DNA from: Chloroflexota bacterium
GTDB lineage: Bacteria; Chloroflexota; Anaerolineae; SpSt-600
Length of the DNA: 5,595 nt
Assembly: GCA_011041825.1 (NCBI GenBank)
Contig: DRAO01000212.1
Location: forward strand, 1-5,595
Direction of reading: 5' to 3'
Part shown: in pieces, positions 1 through 5,595 of the stretch
Position numbering within the stretch: the stretch's first letter is position 1
Layout: each line of letters begins with the position of its first letter
Notes under the pieces: generated by a model
Told to the model about the DNA's origin: nothing
The model's database searches: none
The model's input: the letters and a program-made list of their open reading frames with translations, nothing else
Translations under genes and position numbers: made by a program

Positions 1-2
1 GA

Positions 3-113
3 ATCTTTATGTGGGAAGGTTTCCCTGGTTGGCCTCTGCGCAAGGACTTCGAGAACCGGACTTACACGTACAAGGAGTTGGAACCAACCAGGCCAAAGCC
101 GCCTTATTGGTAA
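3..113 (+). CDS. nuoC: NADH-quinone oxidoreductase subunit C, C-terminal end (5' truncated by window)
   Basis: This is the last 36 codons of an ORF that enters from the left edge, reading from base 3 and ending at TAA 111-113. The peptide contains MWEGFPGWPLRKDF, which matches the conserved end of the NuoC / 30 kDa subunit family, where a Gly-(His/Trp)-Pro-Leu-Arg-Lys-Asp-Phe block closes the folded domain. A short charged, proline-rich tail follows and ends in PKPPYW. NuoC is a peripheral-arm subunit that packs against NuoD and NuoB near the quinone site; it carries no cofactor. The next intact gene is nuoD, as expected from nuoA-B-C-D order, but about 250 bases of foreign-looking sequence separate them. 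The family signature further upstream lies outside the window, so the call rests on the C-terminal block plus gene order. Confidence 0.88.
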   Translation: MFMWEGFPGWPLRKDFENRTYTYKELEPTRPKPPYW

Positions 114-128
114 AGGGCTCTGGTTAGG

Positions 129-230
129 ATGGCAATTAAGACGGCTCCTGCCTCACGCCTCGATAAATTGATAGGACTGGTTTCCTGGGGTGGAGATGCC
201 GTGGAAGATGCCGAGCGTCTCTATGAGTAA
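129..230 (+). pseudogene. Orphan antitoxin C-terminal tail (VapB-like remnant, 33 aa)
   Basis: A 33-codon ORF runs from ATG 129 to TAA 228-230. The segment LDKLIGLVSWGGDAVEDAERLYE (quoted here as LDKLIGLVSW then GGDAVEDAERLYE) resembles the acidic C-terminal tails of short antitoxins that pair with PIN-domain toxins. In those proteins a 'G-hydrophobic-hydrophobic-S-x-GGDAxxDxExLY' stretch follows a ribbon-helix-helix or AbrB-type DNA-binding domain and wraps around the toxin. Here the DNA-binding domain is missing and only about ten residues (MAIKTAPASR) precede the tail. A PIN N-terminus begins 6 bases after the stop, which is the normal antitoxin-then-toxin order and supports the reading. 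A weak AAAGGG (112-117) lies 11 bases upstream of the ATG, so translation is possible. It is most likely a decayed antitoxin; a functional mini-antitoxin without DNA binding cannot be ruled out. The family match is from memory of motifs, not from a search. Confidence 0.55.
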
Positions 231-236
231 AACAAA

Positions 237-344
237 ATGCAGGTGCTAATTGACACAAACGTCCTCGTTGCTTTGATAGATGCGCGAGATAAATGGTTGA
301 CCAGGATTGCCAAGCCTGGTGATGTAGCTCGCTTAAAAGCTTAA
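237..344 (+). pseudogene. Truncated PIN-domain toxin N-terminus (VapC-like remnant, 35 aa)
   Basis: The ORF runs from ATG 237 to TAA 342-344. Its first 20 residues, MQVLIDTNVLVALIDARDKW, are a textbook PIN-domain start: a hydrophobic beta strand followed by the first catalytic Asp (residue 6) in the IDTNVLVALID motif. PIN toxins are normally about 120-140 residues and need further acidic residues (Glu near 40, Asp near 90-110) to hold Mg2+ for RNA cleavage. All of that is absent. After residue 20 the reading frame continues into unrelated sequence ([15 protein letters not shown]) and stops 23 bases before nuoD. It should therefore be catalytically dead. The join after DKW is probably a deletion or insertion scar. 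The region is AT-richer than nuoD: by hand count, bases 241-300 are 26/60 GC versus 41/60 for 601-660. Confidence 0.75.
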
Positions 345-367
345 ACCCTGAAGCGAAGGAGTCCCGT

Positions 368-1477
368 ATGGCGACTGCGCTCAAGACCCAAGAGATAATG
401 CTCAATATGGGACCTCAGCACCCCAGCACCCACGGCGTCTTCCGTATGGTGCTGACCTTGGAAGGCGAGACAATCGTGGACCTGAAGCCCATCTATGGCT
501 ACCTCCACCGGGGCATTGAGAAGCTCAGCGAAGGGCGCACCTACGTCCAGGCTGTGCCTATCACCGACCGCCTGGATTATATGTGCGCAATGACCAATGA
601 GTTCGCCTATGCCGTGGCCGTGGAGAAGCTGGCCGACATCGAGGTCCCCGAACGGGCCGAATACATTCGGGTGATAATGGCTGAGTTCACCCGGATACTC
701 AACCATATGATGGCCATTGGCTTCCTGTTCAATGACTTGGGAGCTTACTTCACCCCCGTCCTCTATGCCTTCCGGGCCCGTGAGCACATCCTCGACCTCT
801 TCGAATTGGCCTCCGGTTCCCGGATGATGCCCAACTACATCCGGCCTGGCGGTGTGGCCGGAGATTTGCCCGAAGGTTTCATCCCCCAGGCCAGGAAGCT
901 GGTGGACCATTTGTGGAAGTTTGCCGATGAGATTGACACCTTCCTTTCCGAGAACGAAATCTTCCTACAGCGGGCCAGAGGGGTGGGGATTCTGCCACCT
1001 CATACGGCCATAGCTTATGGGGTAACCGGGCCGGTGCTCCGGGCCTCCGGCGTTAAATACGATGTGCGCCGTGTCGAACCCTATTCGATTTACGACCGCT
1101 TCGACTTTGAAATCCCTACCCTCCCTAACGGCGATGTGTACGACCGGTATATGCTGCGCCTACTGGAGTGGCGGCAGAGCCTGCGCATCTTAGAGCAAGC
1201 CCTGGAGCAGATTCCCGATGGCCCGGTGAAGGCGAAGGTTCCGCCTCGACTTCGCCCGCCCAAGGGTGAGGTTTACGGACGCATCGAAGCCCCCAAGGGT
1301 GAACTGGGCTTTTACCTGGTGAGCGATGGCTCCCCTAAACCTTACCGCTTCAAGATTCGCCCTACATCTTTCGTGAATCTCGGTGTATTGCGGGAACTCG
1401 TGGTGGGCCACAAAGTGGCCGATGTGGTCATTATCCTGGGAAGCATTGACATCACGATGGGAGAGGTGGATAGATAA
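368..1477 (+). CDS. nuoD: NADH-quinone oxidoreductase subunit D (49 kDa / Nqo4)
   Basis: This encodes a 369-residue peripheral-arm subunit of complex I that forms much of the quinone-reduction pocket with NuoB and NuoH; the fold is shared with the large subunit of [NiFe] hydrogenases. The sequence shows GPQHPSTHG (residues 15-23) and the 49 kDa signature [12 protein letters not shown] (46-57). It also has DRLDY (67-71) and the family C-terminal ending [12 protein letters not shown]. By alignment with Thermus Nqo4, His22 corresponds to quinone-site His38 and Tyr71 to Tyr87, so both headgroup ligands are kept. The ATG at 368 is preceded by AAGGAG (356-361) with a 6-base spacer; the next Met (residue 11) lies too close to the GPQHPSTHG motif and lacks such a site. 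Length is at the short end of the family because the N-terminal extension is small. It is bordered on both sides by toxin-antitoxin-like material instead of directly by nuoC and nuoH. Confidence 0.97.
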   Translation: MATALKTQEIMLNMGPQHPSTHGVFRMVLTLEGETIVDLKPIYGYLHRGIEKLSEGRTYVQAVPITDRLDYMCAMTNEFAYAVAVEKLADIEVPERAEYIRVIMAEFTRILNHMMAIGFLFNDLGAYFTPVLYAFRAREHILDLFELASGSRMMPNYIRPGGVAGDLPEGFIPQARKLVDHLWKFADEIDTFLSENEIFLQRARGVGILPPHTAIAYGVTGPVLRASGVKYDVRRVEPYSIYDRFDFEIPTLPNGDVYDRYMLRLLEWRQSLRILEQALEQIPDGPVKAKVPPRLRPPKGEVYGRIEAPKGELGFYLVSDGSPKPYRFKIRPTSFVNLGVLRELVVGHKVADVVIILGSIDITMGEVDR

Positions 1478-2184
<707 letters not shown>

Positions 2185-2219
2185 CTTTCGTGTAAACTCT
2201 GTGGCTTCGAGGAGGAACT

Positions 2220-3359
2220 ATGGACCTAGAGAGCATCTTCCCTCGCCTTCAGGAGATAATAGCTCAATGGCTCAGCAGTTTCCTGCCTGGCTGGCTGGCA
2301 GAACTCTTGGTCATCCTTATGGTCGTCCTCGCCATCGTCTTGATGATGGTAGTAGTGGTGATGGTTCTCACCTTGCTGGAGCGCAAGATATTGGGGCGCC
2401 TCCAGGACAGGATAGGGCCTAACAGGGTGGGGCCATACGGAGTGATCCAGCCCGTAGCTGATACCTTAAAGCTGCTGTTTAAAGAGGACATTGTCCCCGA
2501 GAAGGCCGATAAACTCCTGCACCTTTTGGCCCCCATAATCATCGTGGTTCCGGCCCTGATGGTATGGGCTGTGATGCCCTTCGGCAAGAAGCTGGTAGCT
2601 GCCGATTTGAACATAGCTGTGCTTTACGTAATCGCACTGGGTTCGGTAACTTCCATCGCTATCCTGATGGCAGGGTGGGGTTCTGGGAACAAGTATTCTC
2701 TACTGGGTGGCTTCCGGGCGGTAGCGCAGCTCTTCAGCTACGAAGTGCCGATGGGGTTGGCGGTCCTCAGCGTGGTTATGGCCGCTGGCTCAATGTCCCT
2801 CCAGAGCATCGTAAAAGCCCAGAGTCCATTGCCCTTCGCCTTCGTACAGCCTATAGCCTTCCTGATCTACTTCATCTGCGGTGTGGCTGAAGTGAACCGC
2901 AGCCCCTTCGACTTGCCTGAAGCCGAGTCGGAGATCATCGCCGGGTATCACATAGAGTACACCGGCGTTAAGTTTGCGATGTTCTTCCTGGCCGAGTACA
3001 TCAACACCTTCGCCGTCTCAGCTATGGTCGTCACCCTGTTCCTGGGGGGGTGGAAAGGGCCGATATTGCCTTCTTATGTGTGGTTCTTCATTAAGGTAGC
3101 CATAGTGGTGTACGTGTTCTTCTGGCTCAGGGCCTCCTTCCCTCGCTTAAGGATTGACCAGCTCCTGAACTTCGCTTGGAAATTCCTGGTTCCCCTGGGG
3201 ATGGTTAACCTTTTGGTCACAGGTATCGTGGTTAAATTGAATGTCCCGGTATGGCTGACTGTCCCGGCGTATTGGGCGGGCAACTTTGTAATCGGGGTAA
3301 TAGCCCTTTACCTTCTGACCCGCTTTACTCCCAAGAAGACGCCTGTAAGCCTGAGATAA
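2220..3359 (+). CDS. nuoH: NADH-quinone oxidoreductase subunit H (ND1 / Nqo8)
   Basis: This is a 379-residue polytopic membrane protein that links the peripheral arm to the membrane arm and lines the quinone channel. Both family signatures are present. The first is LLERKILGRLQDRIGPNRVG (residues 52-71), followed by the PYGVIQPVADTLKLLFKED stretch. The second is EVNRSPFDLPEAESEIIAGY (224-243), followed by HIEYTGVKFAMFFLAEY. These loops carry the conserved Glu/Arg/Asp cluster that couples quinone chemistry to proton movement. Also visible is LRASFPRLRIDQLL (303-316), typical of the penultimate loop. Hydrophobic segments lie near residues 25-52, 100-120, 131-152, 172-195, 205-222, 252-276, 284-303, 322-340 and 346-366. 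ATG 2220 has GAGGAGG (2209-2215) four bases upstream. Length is slightly above the usual 320-350 because of an N-terminal amphipathic/hydrophobic lead and a central loop. Confidence 0.97.
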   Translation: MDLESIFPRLQEIIAQWLSSFLPGWLAELLVILMVVLAIVLMMVVVVMVLTLLERKILGRLQDRIGPNRVGPYGVIQPVADTLKLLFKEDIVPEKADKLLHLLAPIIIVVPALMVWAVMPFGKKLVAADLNIAVLYVIALGSVTSIAILMAGWGSGNKYSLLGGFRAVAQLFSYEVPMGLAVLSVVMAAGSMSLQSIVKAQSPLPFAFVQPIAFLIYFICGVAEVNRSPFDLPEAESEIIAGYHIEYTGVKFAMFFLAEYINTFAVSAMVVTLFLGGWKGPILPSYVWFFIKVAIVVYVFFWLRASFPRLRIDQLLNFAWKFLVPLGMVNLLVTGIVVKLNVPVWLTVPAYWAGNFVIGVIALYLLTRFTPKKTPVSLR

Positions 3360-3402
3360 TGCTGCTGGTTACCGATTGGCAACTTAACAATGGGGGGAAA
3401 TT

Positions 3403-3927
3403 ATGTTCGGCATTGGCCTGATGAAAGGGCTCTTCACCACGGTGAAACACGGAATACTCACCTACTTCAAAGGGTACAAGCACCCGTTCCCGAAGCGTTA
3501 CTTCACCGAAGGCCCGGCGCCTCGCCTGGAACCTGAGGGAGTGGGCCTCTTCACCCTTCAGTATCCCGAAGAAAAGTACAAGATGTTCCCCCGCTTCCGA
3601 GGGGCGCTTATGCACCTCAGGGACCCCGAGACGGGGAAGCCCAGGTGCACTGCCTGCGGAGCTTGCGCTTTGGCCTGCCCTCACGGCGTCATCGAAGTTG
3701 TGGCCGAAGGGAAGGGCAAGGAACGCAAGCTGGTGGATTACAGGTACAACCTGGGGCGTTGTATTTTCTGCCGCCTTTGTGTGGAGACTTGCCGTTTTAA
3801 TGCTATCGAGATGAGCCATGAATATGAGCTTGCAAGTTACGATAAGGACCTGGTCTTACATCTGGAGGATTTGCTGAAAATCGGGGATAAAAGCGGCGTC
3901 AGTGAAAAAGACTGGGCGTGGAAATAA
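3403..3927 (+). CDS. nuoI: NADH-quinone oxidoreductase subunit I (Nqo9, two [4Fe-4S])
   Basis: This 174-residue ferredoxin-like subunit carries clusters N6a and N6b, which pass electrons toward NuoB and quinone. Two CxxCxxCxxxC motifs are visible: CTACGACALACP (Cys82, 85, 88, 92) and CIFCRLCVETCR (Cys120, 123, 126, 130). The N-terminal amphipathic helix (about 8-25) and the FRGALMHLRDPETGKPRC lead-in match the family, as does MSHEYELA after the second cluster. One oddity is that the residue after the last cysteine of the second motif is Arg131, whereas Pro is usual there. The start ATG 3403 has a G-rich run (3392-3397) as a suboptimal ribosome site; Met7 is the only nearby alternative. The gene ends in tandem stops (TAATAA, 3925-3930). 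A 43-base gap follows nuoH, and nuoJ starts 28 bases after the first stop. Confidence 0.96.
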   Translation: MFGIGLMKGLFTTVKHGILTYFKGYKHPFPKRYFTEGPAPRLEPEGVGLFTLQYPEEKYKMFPRFRGALMHLRDPETGKPRCTACGACALACPHGVIEVVAEGKGKERKLVDYRYNLGRCIFCRLCVETCRFNAIEMSHEYELASYDKDLVLHLEDLLKIGDKSGVSEKDWAWK

Positions 3928-3955
3928 TAAGCAAACTTGCCAAGGGAGTTAGATT

Positions 3956-4444
3956 ATGGCTCTGCAAATAGCTTTCGTAATCTTCAGCTTGATAGCCCTG
4001 ATAGGGGCATTCCTGGTAGTCACCACCCGACGGCTCTTCCACAGCGCATTAGCCCTGGTTCTCTCCTTCGTGGGGGTGGCGGGGCTGTACATCCTGCTGG
4101 AAGCCGAGTTCCTGGCCGCCCTACAAATCCTCATCTATGTGGGTGCTATCGCCATCCTCATCATCTTCGCCGTTATAGTCACCCGCCACCTTATGGACCC
4201 CAAGGCGAGAGCTTTTAATGAGCAATGGTGGAGGGCGGCATTGGTGGCAGCAGGCTTGTTCCTCATCCTTGTATTCACCATTGCTAAAGTGCCGTGGCCA
4301 GTAAGCGAAGCCCCTCTTCCCACAAATGTCATTTTCTCTATGGGCTCCTCCTTCGTCGGCACGTATCTGGTTCCCTTTGAGGTGATTTCGGTATTGCTTA
4401 TGGTGGCTCTCGTTGGAGCCATTATCATTGCCCGGGAGAGGTGA
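3956..4444 (+). CDS. nuoJ: NADH-quinone oxidoreductase subunit J (ND6 / Nqo10)
   Basis: This 162-residue membrane subunit contacts NuoH, NuoA and NuoK at the base of the membrane arm. Five hydrophobic segments are seen at about residues 4-22, 29-48, 52-78, 94-112 and 136-158, the normal ND6 topology. The third segment contains EFLAALQILIYVGAIAILII, with Tyr61 at the position of the helix that can form the pi-bulge implicated in coupling. The C-terminal block GTYLVPFEVISVLLMVALVG (residues 135-154) is a strong family hallmark. ATG 3956 follows AAGGGAG (3942-3948) with a 7-base spacer. The stop is only 3 bases from the nuoK start, so the pair is probably translationally coupled. Confidence 0.96.
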   Translation: MALQIAFVIFSLIALIGAFLVVTTRRLFHSALALVLSFVGVAGLYILLEAEFLAALQILIYVGAIAILIIFAVIVTRHLMDPKARAFNEQWWRAALVAAGLFLILVFTIAKVPWPVSEAPLPTNVIFSMGSSFVGTYLVPFEVISVLLMVALVGAIIIARER

Positions 4445-4447
4445 GAG

Positions 4448-4756
4448 ATGATTCCCTTGGTATGGTACCTCATAGTAGCAGCAGCTTTGTTTTGCATCGG
4501 GTTATATGGCGTCTTAGCCCGCCGCAATGCCATCGGCATCCTGATGGGTGTGGAGCTTATGCTTAATGCCGTGAACCTGAACCTCGTGGCTTTCTGGCGC
4601 TATGTATGTCCTACAAACGTCGCTGGTCTGGTGTTTGCCGTATTCGTTATTGCCGTGGCCGCTGCGGAAGTTGCGGTCGGTTTAGCCCTTATTGTTGCTA
4701 TCTACCGGAGCAGGGATACGGTCAACGTCGAAGAGGTTGACCTGATGCGCTGGTAA
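4448..4756 (+). CDS. nuoK: NADH-quinone oxidoreductase subunit K (ND4L / Nqo11)
   Basis: This 102-residue subunit has three transmembrane helices (about residues 4-23, 28-50 and 59-85). It carries the two buried glutamates essential for proton transfer: Glu36 in [16 protein letters not shown] and Glu74 in [20 protein letters not shown], equivalent to E. coli Glu36 and Glu72. Family length is about 100, so the protein is complete. It starts 3 bases after the nuoJ stop, and its ribosome site (GAGAGGTGAG) lies in the end of nuoJ. In the standard order nuoL follows immediately. Here a Shine-Dalgarno site overlapping the stop instead leads into an unrelated small ORF. Confidence 0.96.
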   Translation: MIPLVWYLIVAAALFCIGLYGVLARRNAIGILMGVELMLNAVNLNLVAFWRYVCPTNVAGLVFAVFVIAVAAAEVAVGLALIVAIYRSRDTVNVEEVDLMRW

Positions 4757-4762
4757 GGAGGG
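4755..4762 (+). promoter_or_regulatory. Strong Shine-Dalgarno site directly after nuoK
   Basis: AAGGAGGG begins inside the nuoK stop codon. It is placed 7-8 bases before GTG 4770, which decides that start over GTG 4764 (only 1-2 bases away). Such a site just behind nuoK would be expected for nuoL, so it may be the old nuoL initiation signal now serving inserted sequence. That last point is inference. Confidence 0.65.
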
Positions 4763-4769
4763 TGTGCTG

Positions 4770-4907
4770 GTGGAAGGTCCGGAGGAAAAGAAGCTTTACC
4801 TTTCTCTGTTCGAGCGGGCTTTCGGCAAAGAGGCCACCGTGACCGAGATCAGGTGTGTGGCCATTGGCGACGATCACGATGAGTTCGAAGTCCGCTTGGC
4901 CGGATAG
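4770..4907 (+). CDS. 45-aa ORF resembling the C-terminal end of a V4R (4-vinyl reductase) domain
   Basis: GTG 4770 to TAG 4905-4907 encodes 45 residues: a helical part (LYLSLFERAFGKEATV, residues 9-24) and then TEIRCVAIGDDHDEFEVRLA (25-44). V4R domains end in a pattern like 'lxgkxvxVxExxCxAxGDxxCxFEV'. Here the first Cys (residue 29), Ala-x-Gly-Asp and Phe-Glu-Val are in register, but the second expected Cys is replaced by Asp38. A whole V4R domain is about 60 residues at the end of a 150-200-residue protein, so this is only the last third. Despite the truncation it has a near-perfect ribosome site and a good frame, so it may be translated. It is most likely a remnant from a recombination event; it could instead be a small stand-alone protein with chance resemblance. 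Function is unknown. Confidence 0.5.
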   Translation: MEGPEEKKLYLSLFERAFGKEATVTEIRCVAIGDDHDEFEVRLAG

Positions 4908-4915
4908 CGGGGTGC

Positions 4916-5341
4916 GTGGTGGAGCGAAGGGAACGTCTGGGCGAGATTTGCCGCCGATATAGGGTGGATTTCCTCTATGCCTTCGGCAGCAGGGCCGAAG
5001 AGGTGAAAGAATGGCTGGAAGGCAAGCGGGATGAGCTGGCTCCCGGCCCTGCGGACGTGGACGTGGGGGTTAAGTATGCCAGGGGTTTTCGCCCCTCGGT
5101 GCGGGAGAAGGTCGAGTTGGCGGTGGAGCTGGAGGACTTCTTCGGCGTGAACCGGGTGGACCTGGTGAACATCGCCGAGGCCGACCCCTTCCTGGCGGCC
5201 AACATTATCCGGGGCGAAAGGCTCTACGTCCGAGACGAATACGAGGCCGACGAATACGACCTTTACATCTTGAGGCGAGCGGGTGACCTGGCCTTTCTGG
5301 AGCGAGAGCGTATGGCGCTGATTTTGGGGGAGCGGAAATGA
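4916..5341 (+). CDS. mntA: MNT-type nucleotidyltransferase, probable antitoxin of an MNT/HEPN pair
   Basis: This 141-residue protein belongs to the minimal nucleotidyltransferase group (NTP_transf_2 / DNA polymerase beta fold). GSRA is at residues 24-27, DVD at 47-49 and a third acidic position is in VDLV (Asp82), so the metal-binding triad is complete. The end of the domain shows DPFLAANIIRGERLY (90-104), typical of MntA antitoxins. A family-type tail, EADEYDLYILRRAGDLAFLERERMAL (110-135, quoted in parts: EADEYDLYILRR, AGDLAFLERERMAL), follows. In characterised systems this enzyme AMPylates a tyrosine of the HEPN toxin and blocks it. About 19 residues separate GSRA from DVD, longer than the usual 8-10. 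GTG 4916 is 8 bases after the previous stop, with only a weak GGGG site; GTG 4919 is equally possible. The stop overlaps the HEPN start (ATGA). Sampled GC is high (5101-5160: 39/60), like nuo and unlike the DUF433 pair. Confidence 0.88.
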   Translation: MVERRERLGEICRRYRVDFLYAFGSRAEEVKEWLEGKRDELAPGPADVDVGVKYARGFRPSVREKVELAVELEDFFGVNRVDLVNIAEADPFLAANIIRGERLYVRDEYEADEYDLYILRRAGDLAFLERERMALILGERK

Positions 5342-5595
5342 GTCCTGGAGAGATTTCTAAGAGGGTGGTATTGGACCGCATAGCTTGGATCGAACAGATG
5401 CTCGAAGATATCCGAAGCTTGCCCCTTGACAACCGGGAGCAATTCTTCGCCGACAAGCGCAACGTGTGGACTGCCGAATCCTGCCTGCGCCGGGCTTTAG
5501 AGGCCCTTCTCGACTTAGGGCGCCACATCCTGGCGAAGGGCTTTGGGGTAGGGGTGAGCGAGTACAAGGAGGTGGCCGTCAAGCTGAGGGAGAAA
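5338..5595 (+). CDS. hepT: HEPN / DUF86 family protein, probable toxin HepT (3' end beyond window)
   Basis: This ORF is open from ATG 5338 to the window edge (86 codons, no stop). It overlaps the MNT gene by 4 bases, the usual MNT-HEPN arrangement. The sequence is helical throughout: helix 1 VLDRIAWIEQMLEDIRSL (residues 11-28), and then AESCLRRALEALLDLGRHIL (46-65), which matches the DUF86 segment 'AxExxLxxAlEAllDlGxHil'. This segment forms the dimer interface in HepT proteins. The catalytic Arg-x4-6-His motif and the downstream Tyr that MntA modifies normally fall past residue 95, so they cannot be checked here. By family knowledge the protein is an RNase-like toxin held inactive by the neighbouring nucleotidyltransferase. 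The call is firm from sequence plus partner; activity is not shown. Confidence 0.85.
   Translation, partial: MSPGEISKRVVLDRIAWIEQMLEDIRSLPLDNREQFFADKRNVWTAESCLRRALEALLDLGRHILAKGFGVGVSEYKEVAVKLREK

Noticed and set aside
250..277. TTGACA, 16-base spacer, TTTGAT: a possible sigma-70 promoter inside the PIN remnant, upstream of nuoD
   Set aside because: The TTGACA is explained by the codons of the conserved PIN motif (Ile-Asp-Thr), and the -10 match is only 4 of 6. It could still act as a promoter, but the sequence alone does not support it.
320..367. Possible in-frame upstream extension of nuoD (codons before ATG 368)
   Set aside because: An in-frame TGA at 320-322 limits it, no start codon lies between, and the ATG at 368 has a well-placed AAGGAG.
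341..910. Long minus-strand ORF of 189 codons opposite nuoD
   Set aside because: It is a mirror of the high-GC nuoD codons, has no ribosome site or recognisable domain, and the plus strand is unambiguously nuoD.
3325..3819. Minus-strand ORF of 164 codons opposite nuoI
   Set aside because: It is antisense to the iron-sulfur protein, and its composition simply reflects the complementary codons.

Overview
The window is a stretch of a respiratory complex I (nuo) operon, entirely on the + strand. It runs from the end of nuoC through nuoD, nuoH, nuoI, nuoJ and nuoK. Gene order goes directly from nuoD to nuoH, with no nuoE, nuoF or nuoG. That fits the 11-subunit complex I layout (A-B-C-D-H-I-J-K-L-M-N) found in several Chloroflexota, some other deep-branching bacteria and some archaea, which takes electrons from something other than the NADH-oxidising NuoEFG module. 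Protein style, Shine-Dalgarno sites, moderate-to-high GC and the abundance of toxin-antitoxin-like modules point to a bacterium, most likely Chloroflexota. That assignment is an inference from general appearance; no rRNA or marker gene is present to prove it.

Layout: 3-113 is the nuoC tail. 129-344 holds two tiny ORFs that look like the two ends of a decayed VapBC pair: an antitoxin C-terminal tail and a PIN-toxin N-terminus. 368-1477 is nuoD. 1586-2184 is an intact-looking DUF433/DUF5615 antitoxin-toxin pair. 2220-3359 is nuoH, 3403-3927 nuoI, 3956-4444 nuoJ and 4448-4756 nuoK. 4770-4907 is a 45-codon ORF resembling only the C-terminal end of a V4R domain. 4916-5341 is an MNT-type nucleotidyltransferase, and 5338 to the window end is the start of its HEPN (DUF86) partner. 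nuoL, the expected next nuo gene, has not appeared by the end of the window.

How it works together: NuoC and NuoD belong to the peripheral arm, NuoI carries two [4Fe-4S] clusters to the quinone site formed by NuoD, NuoB and NuoH, and NuoH, NuoJ and NuoK are membrane subunits of the proton path. The diagnostic residues I could check in NuoD, NuoH, NuoJ and NuoK are present, so the complex looks functional. The unusual feature is that three separate junctions of this essential-looking operon (C/D, D/H and downstream of K) have been invaded by toxin-antitoxin-type or orphan domain fragments, all in the same orientation as the operon. Two of the three insertions look intact and one is degraded.

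There is no stretch of more than 300 bases without an ORF. The longest gap is 1478-1585. I found no tRNA, rRNA, CRISPR array, insertion sequence or convincing terminator.
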